Below, piece after piece: positions 1 to 10,230 of a DNA stretch of 64,000 bases. Each line of letters starts with the position of its first letter. Positions within the stretch are counted from its first letter, which is position 1. The stretch is taken from the NCBI GenBank assembly GCA_030272585.1, contig BSYQ01000002.1, positions 620,001-684,000 of the forward strand, written 5' to 3'. The stretch comes from Bryopsis sp. KO-2023. Taxonomy: Eukaryota > Chlorophyta > Ulvophyceae > Bryopsidales > Bryopsidaceae. Under the pieces are notes generated by a model. That model saw only the letters and a list, made by a program, of their open reading frames with translations, was not told the origin of the DNA and did not search any database. A program made the position numbers and the translations under genes.

Positions 1-300
1 TTGATCTTATATTGGTATGCAATCCAAAGCCCAATTCATCCAACCGCTCATTCATTAGCACAAGTCTTGAAGAAGTTTGGGTTGGAAATGTCACTCTCTT
101 TCCTTGCGACTTTGAGATCCATCCGCCAATCAATTCGCTATTATTATAAAAATGTAATTACATGTGCAACAAACCATGCCTCTGTTGGAACAAAAAATAC
201 TCAAGTATATTGATTTTAAATAAGAATGTCCATCATATTTCCAGTGGATTTTGTCCCAGTGTTCACCTATCCACAACAGAGATGAGCGATACTTATGTAT
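1..300 (+). repeat. Dispersed repeat family R1, copy 1
   Basis: This stretch is clearly similar to 40795-41118, starting in both with GATCTTATA(T/C)TGGTATGC and continuing through a shared block ending in CACCTATCCACAA. A shorter copy lies on the minus strand near 62150-62245. The copies differ by scattered substitutions and small indels, so this is an old dispersed repeat. No long reading frame is conserved between copies, so I treat it as noncoding. It lies just 3' of an F-box gene on the minus strand. Confidence 0.6.
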
Positions 301-486
301 GCCTTGAAAGTACATTGAAAGAATACAAGCCCCGTCTCCACTAGTGTCCCCCCCCTTAACGTTGAAAAAAAAGTGACCCACGATTACTAGAAGAGAAAAT
401 ACGGAAACTAAAAAAGAAAACTTTGAGGGTTTTTTACACTTGTGGCACGGATTCAAACCACTACTCTAAATTCCAACGATTCTTGG

Positions 487-1572
487 TCAACATGGTAAGA
501 AATCCCATATTTTAATCCATCCTTTATCATCCACCACGATGAGCTCACTTCGTTCTATCCACAAGCCAATAGGCCTGCGCTCTGTATGAATAGATTTGAT
601 CACCTCTCTTTCAGCCGTATCCCAAACATTAATTGTTCCGCAACTCGACCCAACCGCGAGTCGACCATCATTCAGATCAACATCAACACACACGACCCAC
701 TCATCCATTGAACACGGGTATGTGCCCTTCGACTCTCCATCTTTGAGACTCCAAAGTTGGGCTTTTTTTCCACATACTCCGCTAAACACCCAATCTTCAC
801 AAGCACGAAGAGTTCCACCCAATATAAAATCTTCCCAATCAGGATGCGGTAACACAAATGATGAGTAACCTTTGAGAATATGAACACGTGTCCTCGTCGA
901 AATGTCCCACACGTGAATGGTCGAATCAGACAACGCGGCAAGTAAGATTTTTCCGTTGTCACTCGATGCCAAGGTCCGAACATCAGAGTCTTGTCCAAGT
1001 ACCTCTTCACATTCCCAAGTCCCTTTTACCCACAATTGGACGAAACGATCATCATCTCCAGCACTCGCGACCATGTGTTCCATCTCGACGATACAAGTCA
1101 CCCTCCGGAAATGTGCCTTAAACCGTGATGTCAACATATTCCTCTTGATACTCCAAACGCAAATGTAACCCTCCTGATGACCGCTCAAAACCACGTCCTC
1201 GAGTAAGCAAAGGAAAGAGCAACCTTCTCCCGTTTCAACAACCTCCATAATTTCTCTCCGTCTGATATCCCATATTTTAATCACATTATCGTCCCACAAT
1301 CCTATCAGATTGTTTCTCCTTGCGAAAACAGGAAGAATGGAAAAACAGCTCAAGCCAAATGTGAAGGGGTCCCCATCACCACACCTCCAGGACTTTTCCA
1401 AATCGACCTTTTTTCTCAAGGTGGGGTCATTTTTGACAGCAACCATCCATGGTGATGCGACACATGCAAAGTTGACAACCTCTTTAGCCGAAAAGGATGC
1501 CAAAATACGAGCAATGATATCCGAAGGTAAGTCCCATTCATCTTCAATTCTGGAGTCCATCAGCGCCTCCAT
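487..1572 (-). CDS. F-box/WD40-repeat protein, subfamily A
   Basis: About 361 residues from the ATG at 1572. The N-terminus has an F-box-like segment (WDLPSDIIARILASFSAKEV, then a conserved CVASPW) at roughly residues 12-45. A propeller follows with WD-type strand ends: IKIWDI, ICVWSI, FVQLWV, IHVWDI, AQLWSL, INVWDT and the terminal IKIWDF. F-box/WD40 proteins normally act as substrate receptors of SCF ubiquitin ligases; that role is inferred from the family. The frame stays open upstream to 1590, but TTCTTCTAG sits one base before the ATG and looks like a 3' splice site, so a 5'UTR intron is likely. The gene is close in sequence to 5037-6071 and 43321-44370, and has no intron inside the coding part. 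The substrate is unknown. Confidence 0.86.
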   Translation of the reverse strand: MEALMDSRIEDEWDLPSDIIARILASFSAKEVVNFACVASPWMVAVKNDPTLRKKVDLEKSWRCGDGDPFTFGLSCFSILPVFARRNNLIGLWDDNVIKIWDIRRREIMEVVETGEGCSFLCLLEDVVLSGHQEGYICVWSIKRNMLTSRFKAHFRRVTCIVEMEHMVASAGDDDRFVQLWVKGTWECEEVLGQDSDVRTLASSDNGKILLAALSDSTIHVWDISTRTRVHILKGYSSFVLPHPDWEDFILGGTLRACEDWVFSGVCGKKAQLWSLKDGESKGTYPCSMDEWVVCVDVDLNDGRLAVGSSCGTINVWDTAEREVIKSIHTERRPIGLWIERSELIVVDDKGWIKIWDFLPC

Positions 1573-1739
1573 CCTAGAAGAGAAAAACAAACCTGATAAC
1601 CCCTGTGGAGCGACACAGTTTTGCTGTTATTCTGACCTATGCGCGATCAACCTCGTAAAAAGAGGTTGGGCAACGAACAAGATGTTTTTTTTGAGCCATC
1701 ACCCAGCCTGGCAACGAACCCAGTCTACTTTTTTCGGAC

Positions 1740-2400
1740 AAAAAGAAAAACATAAATTGAATTGTAGTTAAAGCCAGTGCCGTCCATAAAAAGCTGTACG
1801 CACCCAGAAAGCGGCGGCTCTGGAGCTGGCGGACCCGTCTTTCTTCCTCGCGAGAAAGGGAAACAAAAACATGATCGTAACATACTTCGTCCCGTTTTCA
1901 ATCCTGACCGTTTTTTTCCTGCACCCAGAAAAAAGAGAGGAGTAAACATGAAAATGCACGCACATTGTCTCAGCCCTGTTCGTTTTGGACGCGCCTATCC
2001 AAAAACAGTTCCGCGTCGACGACAAAACCCTTCTCGGATCGAACCAACGTTCAACTCCTGTTCTGAAGTTGAAGACAAACATCTTACTTTCCCGGGTTGA
2101 AAAGGTCGTATTCACTTTGAAAATCCGCCCAGCCAGAGCGCGTAATGAAACAAGAAACCAAACACGCAGCAGCACCGCGCCAAAACAATGCTAGAAAAAA
2201 GAAAACAGAAACGACGGAGATCAGTCAGCGTTCGGGATCGATCTCAAACAAGAGTCAGCCATCCAAGGTTTGGTTGCACAGGTCAGACGGGACGTCAGCA
2301 TTGCGTGACGCAGGGGAGTCAGTCAGTCAGTCTGTCAGGGTGGGCAGTGCTTTCTGCTCCAAAATCCATGCTTTTGATGAATGAAAACAGCAACCCACAC
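1740..2400 (-). promoter_or_regulatory. Upstream block shared by subfamily A F-box genes
   Basis: The region 5' of the F-box gene resembles the region upstream of the 5037-6071 gene (6290-6600) and part of the right duplication arm (25560-25850). Shared pieces include a CATGATCG(T/G)AACAT motif and the phrase GAACCAACGTTCAACT/GAGCCGACGTTCAACT. Similarity runs up to the inferred first-intron region, so it probably represents the family's promoter and noncoding first exon carried along by gene duplication. No TATA box or transcription start can be fixed by eye. Confidence 0.4.
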
Positions 2401-2811
2401 TCCTCCCGTCCTTGAGCTCTCGCAGGCGAAACAGGATCGACCGTTGGTCAGCGGAACGATGGTGATCGTGGGGGTGATTCAGCACCTGCCAGAAATTCCG
2501 GTACTTGATGGCAGACTCTCACTCCTGAGCGGTCGTTCCGGGGGTCGGGTTGGTACTACAACTTGGTAGCACATGTGGCTCCAGCCCGCGGCCACCTCGG
2601 TTCGATCCTTCGCTCGAACTGGCACACAGCGTGCCAAATGCGCCTGAGCGTTGCCCACACAAAGGTTTTGTTTTTGTTCCTAACATTGGGGCGTTTTGCA
2701 GAGGACACAGACTGTGATTTGCTCGTTTGTGGATTTTTTCAATGCCACAAACATTCGAAGCGGATGAATGGTATTTTTTTTTTGTGCACACAGTTTTTGT
2801 TGTGTTTGCTT

Positions 2812-2894
2812 TTGGGGGGGGGGGGGGGGAGGGTGCATCTCCCAGCTTCGGGCTGTGCTTGCATGCAGGGAACAGTGCACTGTGGTCTCATCAC

Positions 2895-2989
<95 letters not shown>

Positions 2990-3010
2990 CCATTATCATC
3001 ATCATCATCC
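2812..3010. repeat. Poly-G tract and (ATC)n microsatellite
   Basis: A run of about 17 G ends near 2829. An almost uninterrupted ATC trinucleotide array then runs from about 2889 to 3010, with one CACCATT interruption near its end. The array keeps several frames open (poly-His, poly-Ser or poly-Ile on plus, poly-Asp or poly-Met on minus). None of these frames continues into anything protein-like, so I call no gene here. A short (GGA)n run follows near 3380. Confidence 0.9.
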
Positions 3011-3019
3011 AAATCGGCC

Positions 3020-5000
3020 TGGCACACCTGGCGCGCGCGCTTGCTCAGCTGGCGAGAGGGCTTTGGGGAGCCCACGGAGTCGTGTCGACCATCTCCCTAC
3101 ATATTGTGCCCTGGAAGCGTCGTGTTCAGAAACGTTTGCGATCGTGCTCCCTCTTCGAAAGCAACAACTGCTGGACTCGTCAAGCATGGTCAAAACCGCG
3201 CAGGCTTCCTTCGCAGGTGAGCCAGGCGTGACACTTCGTTCGTCGCTGTGGTTTTGCCCTTGCCCTTGGCTTTTTCTGTTTCAAATGTATACAAAAAACG
3301 CGTGTGTGCGTGTGTTCCAGACGAGCGTCGTCTCCTCGCAGCAGGTGAAGATGGAGGAAGAAACGGAGGTTGGGGGGGAGGAGGAGGAGGAGGAGGAGCG
3401 ACCCGATTGCTGTTTGTTGGTTTGTTTATTGTTTATTGCTGTTTTATTGTTTATTGCTTCCTCACACAATAGTGTGCGAGCGCCTGGAGTTTATTCCCTG
3501 TTTCCCTGTTGGGCCGGCCAGAACGGTGACCCAACCAAAGCCCCTTGGATGAATACCTTCGTTTTAGGGTGGTAGTAGTGAGCACTGCACTGCACTGAAT
3601 TGTTCTTTGCGACTTGGATCGCCGGCTGTTGTTTTGGTGCTTCTTTCGAACACACATTCGTTTGAACAAGGAGCAACCGAACCTGAGGCTGAAACTCGAT
3701 TCTCTGCGGATCACTTCGGGCGATCATTGAAACGATCAAGGAGACGATTAACAAAGCCCCCCCAGAATTCCAACCAGCCAGTTTCACAGAAGCGACCTTT
3801 GCATCCCACCATGGACTCGAATTCCACCAAACCAAACTCCCATCGAATCGACAATCATCGAACGTCACATGCACCGGCCCCCAACCCAATCGGTTTTGCG
3901 AAATCTGCACATCACCACCGTGCATGCTTTTTCTGTTTTCTTCTTTTCGAAGTTGCTTCCTTCTTTTTCCCCCTTCTGCATGCCCTGGCCATGCATCCAA
4001 AGCCTTCCCCAAGCCTGGTTTTGCGCACTGGAAAAAGAAAGAAGCTTCTTTCTTTCGCTCAACTCAGGTGGACTGACCCTCTGTGACCACCACCATTTCC
4101 ACACACCACACTTTGGGACCCTGGAAGGTGGCTTGCTGTTTCTTTGTACATTGTACATAGATCCACAGCTTGGTGACATCGACAGCAAATTCCACAACAC
4201 CAGTGGCGAAAACCAAAATAAGAAAACAATATCACTTAATCTAAACCGATAGATCCTAGATCCATGTTCGACATCCCAATGAAAACCAACACAAGATAAT
4301 TGTACAAAAATCCAAAAGGTATCTTCGGAAAAAACAAACAAACAATACAAGACAAGACACTCATCAAACATTCATGCACCACCTCTCGATGCAATCAAGG
4401 ATCCATTGATCGACACTATTATGTGCCATAGAGCCACACTGTCCCCTCACCTGATGTCAATAGTACGACTCTGAGCAAAGTGATTCAGTACTTCCAGTAC
4501 CATGTGGATGCTAGTACCATGTCGATGCTGAAGAGAACGACCAGAATGGCAAGTCCAAGAAGGGGTGGAGGAGGAAGTCAGAGGCTGGGACCAAGAGTTC
4601 GTAGAGGTCGACGTGAAACCCCCTACAAACTCACCATGGTGAGCGTCGTTTGCATCCGCAGTGTTTCTTATACTTTCTCGAGCCTGCCGTCGTGTACGGA
4701 GCTTTTCCCGATCAGTGTAGAGAGTTCAAATGCCCAACGGACAGAATTTTTACAAACATGATAGAAATTCAAAACGTTTTTGCCTTAATCGCTAACAAAT
4801 TACCATCCGCCATAAATATATATCCATGTCCATGTCACTATCATGTCCAAGTCCAATAATCCAAACCAACAAAATATGCAAGAAGATAAACCAAAACAAT
4901 TCCTATGTAAACCTGAACATAAATGTTCTACTTAGATTCAAACCATTGAAAAAGTGATGAAGATTAAATTACCAAAGCCTAATATGCACACTTTCACCAC
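3020..5000. other. Intergenic, no gene recognised
   Basis: Overlapping frames of 60-280 residues exist here, but they are compositionally odd and overlap on both strands, and none shows a known domain. I see no tRNA or clear transposon ends. A tRNA B-box-like GGTTCGATCC occurs near 2602 without a convincing cloverleaf. Confidence 0.5.
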
Positions 5001-5036
5001 CGATTCAAACCCCCATCCAAATTGCAACCCTACCGA

Positions 5037-6071
5037 TCAACGTGGCAAGAAATCCCAAATTTCAATCTTGCCAAACTCGTCAACTACCATGAGCTCACAG
5101 TGTGCTAGCCACAAGCCAAGAGGTTTTCTCCCGTTGTGAAAAGATCTGATTACCTTGTTCTCAACCCTATCCAAGATCTCTACCGTTCCGTCATTCGATC
5201 CAAGTGCTATTCGATCACCATCAAAATCTACACATCTAACCTGACTCGAGCTTCGATATGTTTGCTTGCACTCTCCATCTTTAAGACTCCAAAGTTCTAT
5301 TGTGTTGTCAAACGAACTGCTTAACACCCAATCTTCATAAACAGAAAGACATCTCACCGCTGATGTGGTTAAGTAACCCTGAAAATTTTGAACGCAATTC
5401 CACGTTGAAGTTTCCAACACCCGAATTTCATTTTTGCATCGAACGAGCAAGATTTCACCATTGCTAGCCAACGTGATGTGATAAGGATAAACAGCGCCCT
5501 CCTGTCTTAGACTCATAAAGCACTCCCAAGTCTCTTGTCTCCACAGACGGACGTGACAATCATATCCAATACTTGCCACCATATCTCCGGCCTCAACAAT
5601 ACAGAACACCACGACCGGGTCCGCCTCGAATTCGGATGATAAAACCCTTCCCTCGATGTTCCACACCTCTATGACACCCCTTAGATCACCCCTCAAAACC
5701 ACACCCTCAAGTAAACATAGACAACAAGTAGTTCTCGTTTCGATAACCACCACCATTTTTCTCTGTAACATATCCCATATTTCGATCGAGCTAGAGAAAA
5801 CCACTCCGATCATATTGTTTCTTCTTGCAGTAAAAAGGGATTCCGAATTGCTCAAATCAAGTATGATGGGTTCCACATCCCCACATCTCCAATTTTTCTC
5901 CAAATCCACCTTCTTTCTCAAAATGGGATCATCATTCACTGCAACCATCCATGCCGAAGCGACACACGAAAATTTTGCGACCTCTTTTGCTGCCAGAGGT
6001 GCAAGAATTTGGGTTATAACATCCGAAGGTAAGTTCCATCGATGTTGACTGGATTCCATCAGCGCCGCCAT
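5037..6071 (-). CDS. F-box/WD40-repeat protein, subfamily A
   Basis: About 344 residues from the ATG at 6071. The N-terminal F-box segment (WNLPSDVITQILAPLAAKEV then CVASAWMVAV) spans about residues 12-45. WD-like strand ends follow: IEIWDM, IEVWNI, VRLWRQ, IRVLET, IELWSL, VEILDR and a terminal IEIWDF. The inferred role is an SCF substrate adaptor. The frame extends upstream to 6242, but the sequence CTCTTGCAG one base before the chosen ATG looks like a 3' splice site, and the upstream extension (RRRRRLAEEV) is not conserved with its paralogues. Two blades have lost the canonical Trp-Asp, as is common in diverged propellers. The upstream region is shared with the right arm of the inverted duplication, although that arm lacks this gene. 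Confidence 0.86.
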   Translation of the reverse strand: MAALMESSQHRWNLPSDVITQILAPLAAKEVAKFSCVASAWMVAVNDDPILRKKVDLEKNWRCGDVEPIILDLSNSESLFTARRNNMIGVVFSSSIEIWDMLQRKMVVVIETRTTCCLCLLEGVVLRGDLRGVIEVWNIEGRVLSSEFEADPVVVFCIVEAGDMVASIGYDCHVRLWRQETWECFMSLRQEGAVYPYHITLASNGEILLVRCKNEIRVLETSTWNCVQNFQGYLTTSAVRCLSVYEDWVLSSSFDNTIELWSLKDGECKQTYRSSSQVRCVDFDGDRIALGSNDGTVEILDRVENKVIRSFHNGRKPLGLWLAHCELMVVDEFGKIEIWDFLPR

Positions 6072-6615
6072 CCTGCAAGAGAAAGACAAGAGGCCGATCA
6101 TCTGTGGACCCTTATGTCCGGCTGAAACACACACTTCCTCCGCCAGACGTCGACGTCGTCGATAACTTGGCCAACAGATTAGATATATTGTGAACCACCC
6201 TTCCCCCCCCCAGCCCACAACCCAAGCGGAACAAACCCTCACTAAAAAAAGGGCGGTGCGACGTCTAGGACAAAAGAAAAATTCACATTAAAAAAAAAAA
6301 AAAACCCGCCGATTTCGTTCGCGTTTCTTTCGAAAACACGGCACACCAAACAGAAAAACGTTGTTTGTTTTAGCAAAAAGGATAAACGAAAAACAGTGAC
6401 TAAAGCGATCGTTCGACTGCACGCATTTTTGGAAGCCATATCGCAAGACTCTCACAACCCTGTGCGCTCCGCGAAAAAGGAACGCCGACGACACAACTTT
6501 TCTGGGGTGGAGCCGACGTTCAACTTCTGTTCTGAAAAAGCCAAATATCTTACCTGTTGGGGTTCGAAAGGTCGCAGCAGCAGCAAAAATGGCGAAAGAT
6601 AAAAAACAAACCCAC

Positions 6616-6794
6616 TGTGGCAGCACAACTCGTTAGACATGATGTTACTTGTCGCCGAGACAGGGGTTGGTTAGGTTATGGTTTCTGTTGGTTGATTGAT
6701 TGGACAAACGTGGGACAGCAACACTTGCACGTCAAACATAAGGCGTAATGGGAACACGAGTTGTATCTGGTCTCTTTTTGTAATCTACTCCTTT
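6616..6794 (+). repeat. Terminal repeat A1 of the small retroelement
   Basis: Starts TGTGGCAGCACAACTCG and ends CTACTCCTTT. It appears identical to 10042-10220, indicating a young insertion. Unlike the second copy it is not followed by the decamer AGCTTTGACA. Confidence 0.9.
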
Positions 6795-6807
6795 TGGTTT
6801 CGGAGCC
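6795..6807 (+). other. Putative tRNA primer-binding site
   Basis: TGGTTTCGGAGCC begins at the base after repeat A1. The same 13 bases begin immediately after repeat A1 of the large retrotransposon (45152). The site resembles the plant-type initiator-Met primer site, which begins TGGTATCAGAGCC, differing at two positions. Confidence 0.75.
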
Positions 6808-7363
6808 TTGGTTTAGACATGTGTTGGTAGAGCATCGTCTCCCAGTTCGAGCAAACGTGGTCGAGGAATACCTCCCATTGAAACGCTCGTGAGATCGAAA
6901 AAGTTGCAGGCCGGTCGATTTTCGCTGGACGTTGCAGTGAGTCGAATTTTTGTCGCGACGATCTCGTTTTTTCGAATCGATTTGCTCTCAGGTTTGCTGT
7001 TCCTTTCATTCCTGATCGAGTATCGAGTTATTTGGGGTTGTTTTGGAGTCTCCCTGGGATATATAAGGTTGAGACATTTTTCTGCACTCTTACAGAACTT
7101 TTTCTGTAGAGTTTTGATTGCTGCTTTGTTTTCTTCGGCAATTACTGCCAGGGGAGATTATAACAGCATTCCCTTTCAGTGCTGTTTACAGGGTGTTATC
7201 TTAGTTTTCTCATCCAGAGGTTGAGATTTTGTTTTCGTTTTATTTAGTGAGTTTACAATTTTCCTGGGCTCTAAAGAAATAAAAAAGAACAACAGTGAAA
7301 GATATTGGAGGACAATTATTGGGTTGATAAGGAGAATCTTTGAGTTCAGAGCTGAGGGCTGAA

Positions 7364-8647
7364 ATGTCGAACCGGGAAATTCATAAGAGTGTTCAAGAAA
7401 GATTTCCGTTTTTAAGCCTCAGGGAGGAAGAAATTGAAGAAGAAAAACTTCATGTTGCACCTGAAAATTCCACCAGAATCTCAGGTTTTTCTGGATCAGT
7501 CAATTTGAGAGAGAGAGAGTATGTTCAGAAAAAAGATGTGGGCTTTTCTGAAAGTACAGGTGGTGTTGGTTGTGTTTTCAAGCATGTGAAATCATCTGAT
7601 TGGGGAAGAAGAAATCCAGAAAGTGGAAAAGAGCAGGATGTTCTTGAGAAAGAACATGTTTGTGGCATTTCTGTTGGGTCCCAAACAGAAGGTTTGAATC
7701 TCCAGAAAAGAGAGATTCCGGATTGCAAAATGATATATGAAAATCCAATGCAGGTCCCTTTCTTGATTGAAAATAGGCACACCTGGAATATTCAGAGAAA
7801 AGGGCAATGGAAAGGGAAGAAAACATTTTCTGATTGTGAGGACATTCCTCCACAGTTTACTATGGAGTCTTGGTTTTGTTCGGCAAAAGCAGATACAGGA
7901 AGAAAACCTCTGGGAGGAATGTTTTTTCAAGAAAGGAAAAGTATGAGGGTGGTAAAAAATCAAGATGATAATCTTACCAAGCTCTTCCATTTGTGGGAGA
8001 GTGACATTCGAGCAATCCATCGTCTCGAAAATGAGATTCTTCGTCTCCGATCAGATTTTCTGAGGCATTCAGATATGGAAGTGAGGAGAATGAGAGATGT
8101 TAGAGGGGTGGATAACGCAAGACCTTTCAGGTTGAGTCCACAACCAGTTCGAGAGTACTTGGAGAAAGATGGAAAAGAAATAGATACACAAGAAACTGAT
8201 GCCAAGAGATTCCATACCCAGAATTTGGAATCAAGTGATCAAGGGTCAAATTTTACCGGAAGGTCAAGAATGGTGGAACACGATTCTAGCATCCATGCTG
8301 TTCGAGAAACTGGTGGGGAGGAGAGAATTAATTCTGGAGGTGATGCTTCAACATTCAGAAAATCAAGACAATTTTCTCCGCAGACATCACGTCGGCCTAG
8401 GGGAAGGAGACCAAGAAGAAAGAATCCAGAGAAGACACCTGGGTCGAGGAAAGACAGTTCCTTTGGAATCAACAACGAAAACAGAGGATATCAGGTTGGA
8501 AGAAACAACTTTGAGATATCTGGAAATGAGATGAATCTGTTTCGTTGGTTACAATTGAATTGGTCGATGAGCCATCTTAATTCGCCTCTGTTTTATCCAT
8601 CTTATTTTGGATGGTCTCCGATTCCATTCATGCCTCGAAAATATTGA
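7364..8647 (+). CDS. Gag-like protein of the small retroelement (hypothetical)
   Basis: About 427 residues from the ATG at 7364; the frame is open from 7340 but without an earlier ATG. The protein is charged and contains no zinc knuckle. A helical, leucine- and arginine-rich stretch (LFHLWESDIRAIHRLENEIL) near residues 205-225 could form a coiled coil. A strongly basic patch near residues 345-365 (RRPRGRRPRRKN) could bind nucleic acid. The C-terminus is aromatic-rich (WLQLNWSMSH). Its position directly before an integrase inside an LTR-type element suggests a structural role, but sequence similarity to known Gag families is not visible, so the call rests on context. The gap to the integrase ORF is 150 bp. 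Confidence 0.55.
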   Translation: MSNREIHKSVQERFPFLSLREEEIEEEKLHVAPENSTRISGFSGSVNLREREYVQKKDVGFSESTGGVGCVFKHVKSSDWGRRNPESGKEQDVLEKEHVCGISVGSQTEGLNLQKREIPDCKMIYENPMQVPFLIENRHTWNIQRKGQWKGKKTFSDCEDIPPQFTMESWFCSAKADTGRKPLGGMFFQERKSMRVVKNQDDNLTKLFHLWESDIRAIHRLENEILRLRSDFLRHSDMEVRRMRDVRGVDNARPFRLSPQPVREYLEKDGKEIDTQETDAKRFHTQNLESSDQGSNFTGRSRMVEHDSSIHAVRETGGEERINSGGDASTFRKSRQFSPQTSRRPRGRRPRRKNPEKTPGSRKDSSFGINNENRGYQVGRNNFEISGNEMNLFRWLQLNWSMSHLNSPLFYPSYFGWSPIPFMPRKY

Positions 8648-8797
8648 ATTAGGAGACTCTGATTGCGATATAAGTTTTGAGCAAAATAATTAGATCTGAA
8701 ATGATTCTTTTTCTCGTACAAGAGTTTCTTTTAGATCTTGCAGACAAGTATTTATTGCTCAACGTAAGTTTGTTATCTAGTGGGAGTTTTTATTGTG

Positions 8798-9979
8798 ATG
8801 GGGACTTATGATATTTGGAAAGACCAAAATGTTCTGGTTTTCTTATGGCAAGCAAAGTTTCCGGCGGATTGTCCACCAAAGGAAAAAGCTCGGATAAAAG
8901 CAAAAGCAAAACGATATGTCAGAAAAAACGAGGACGTTTTGTTGAGAGAAGGAAAGGGGTACAGACTAGTGCCTTCTCCAGACGAGAGAGAAGAGTTGAT
9001 TATGAATTATCACCAACAGTTGGGGCATGTTAAGCAGCGCAAAGTGGGTGAAGGTCTTCGAAAGCGGTATTTTTGGTTTCGCATGATCGAACAAATATCA
9101 GAGGTGATAAAAAACTGTGAAGTGTGTCGAGGAGCTGATAAGCGGAGCAAGGCAAGAGCAGCATCCCTTCTTCAAGAGCCACCGCCAACACGACCTTTTT
9201 TTAAGGTCGGAATCGATCTCTTTTATTTGCCAAGGGAACAAGGGAGGTATGTGGTAGTTTGCATAGACCTTCTGACAAAATATGTGGAAGCTGGAGTTCT
9301 TGATTCGAAAGACTCCGCAAAAGTAAGAGCTTGGTTCCATCGTTTTGTGGTTCTTCGACATTCTGTTCCTTCCGTTGTTCTTACAGACAATGGGACCGAA
9401 TTTTCTGGGGATTTTAAGGATTACCTTGAAGATATAGGCAGTATTTTACGTCATGGGAGAGCTTATCATCCTGAGACGCAAGGGGTGGTCGAAAAAGCTA
9501 ATGGTAGTTTGAAACAAATTCTGGCTAGAATTTTGTTTGAAAAACCCACGGAAAATTGGGATGAGATATTAGCTGAAGTTGTGGGGGCTTATAATTTTGC
9601 AACTCACTCAGCTACAAAAGTTTCTCCATTCTTCGCATTGTTTGGTAGGCTCCCTGTTTTTGATGGTAAAGAGTACCTTCATTGTTGTCCAATGGAAAAT
9701 GCTATCGATGACTTTTTGGGACACTTTGAGAATGTACATGATTCAGTCGGGGAGAGAATTTTGGAAACACAAGAGAAATATCAAAGAGGTTTTCAAAAGA
9801 AACAAGCAACAAAGAGATGTTTGAAGATTGGTGATAGAGTTTGTTGGAACTCGACAAATCAGGTAGCCAACCGTGAATATGTGGTGGTTCAACTGGAGGA
9901 TAATGGAGCTACGGCTATAGTGCGGACAGAATCGGGTGATACAAGGTTTCCTGTGGATAGTTTGACAATCTTGGTTTAG
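8798..9979 (+). CDS. DDE integrase of the small retroelement
   Basis: About 393 residues from the ATG at 8798; GTG at 8780 is an alternative. The N-terminal zinc-binding HHCC domain is visible (H-x4-H in HQQLGH, later CEVC). The rve catalytic core follows with VGIDLFYLP (first Asp), VLTDNGTEF (second Asp) and AYHPETQGVVE (Glu), with 34 residues between the second Asp and the Glu. The C-terminal part (RVCWNSTNQV and following) resembles the small-barrel or GPY-like tail of Ty3-type integrases. It should catalyse 3' processing and strand transfer of element DNA. All three catalytic residues are present and the frame is intact. No reverse transcriptase precedes it, which is unusual. The spacing of 34 is shared with the large element's integrase at 52632. 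Confidence 0.92.
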   Translation: MGTYDIWKDQNVLVFLWQAKFPADCPPKEKARIKAKAKRYVRKNEDVLLREGKGYRLVPSPDEREELIMNYHQQLGHVKQRKVGEGLRKRYFWFRMIEQISEVIKNCEVCRGADKRSKARAASLLQEPPPTRPFFKVGIDLFYLPREQGRYVVVCIDLLTKYVEAGVLDSKDSAKVRAWFHRFVVLRHSVPSVVLTDNGTEFSGDFKDYLEDIGSILRHGRAYHPETQGVVEKANGSLKQILARILFEKPTENWDEILAEVVGAYNFATHSATKVSPFFALFGRLPVFDGKEYLHCCPMENAIDDFLGHFENVHDSVGERILETQEKYQRGFQKKQATKRCLKIGDRVCWNSTNQVANREYVVVQLEDNGATAIVRTESGDTRFPVDSLTILV

Positions 9980-10041
9980 GTGGGCTCGGAGTTTATTGTT
10001 CGGAGTTTACACTTGTGGAAGCATGGTGGAGCTTTGACAGC

Positions 10042-10230
10042 TGTGGCAGCACAACTCGTTAGACATGATGTTACTTGTCGCCGAGACAGGGGTTGGTTAG
10101 GTTATGGTTTCTGTTGGTTGATTGATTGGACAAACGTGGGACAGCAACACTTGCACGTCAAACATAAGGCGTAATGGGAACACGAGTTGTATCTGGTCTC
10201 TTTTTGTAATCTACTCCTTTAGCTTTGACA
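10042..10230 (+). repeat. Terminal repeat A2 plus terminal decamer X of the small retroelement
   Basis: The first 179 bases match 6616-6794. The last ten, AGCTTTGACA (10221-10230), repeat the decamer at 10030-10039 just upstream of this repeat. The element ends in CA directly before the target duplication CCCAC. Confidence 0.9.

Larger units (their letters stand above)
6616..10230 (+). mobile_element. Non-autonomous LTR-type element with Gag-like and integrase ORFs, no reverse transcriptase
   Basis: A 3.6-kb element bounded by TG...CA and flanked by the 5-bp target-site duplication CCCAC (6611-6615 and 10231-10235). The homologous right duplication arm (about 25466-25472 on the minus strand) holds the same flanks with a single CCCAC and no insertion, which confirms both boundaries. 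The terminal repeats of 179 bp (6616-6794 and 10042-10220) look identical. The first is followed directly by TGGTTTCGGAGCC, like a tRNA primer-binding site. The decamer AGCTTTGACA lies before the second repeat (10030-10039) and again after it (10221-10230), but not after the first. The coding capacity is one Gag-like ORF and one integrase ORF. I find no reverse transcriptase, RNase H or protease, so it presumably depends on another element. Confidence 0.9.

Noticed and set aside
2590-2660. Possible tRNA or SINE (GGTTCGATCC B box with TGGTAGCACATGTGG upstream)
   Set aside because: No cloverleaf can be folded, and neither a second copy nor target duplications are visible in the window.
2727-3575. 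Poly-His, poly-Ser and poly-Asp frames across 2.7-3.6 kb
   Set aside because: They exist only because of the ATC trinucleotide array and have no plausible protein sequence around it.
6820-6860. tRNA-like string GTTGGTAGAGCATCGTCTCC after the primer site of the small element
   Set aside because: It resembles a D-arm, but the rest of a tRNA is missing; probably leader sequence of the element.
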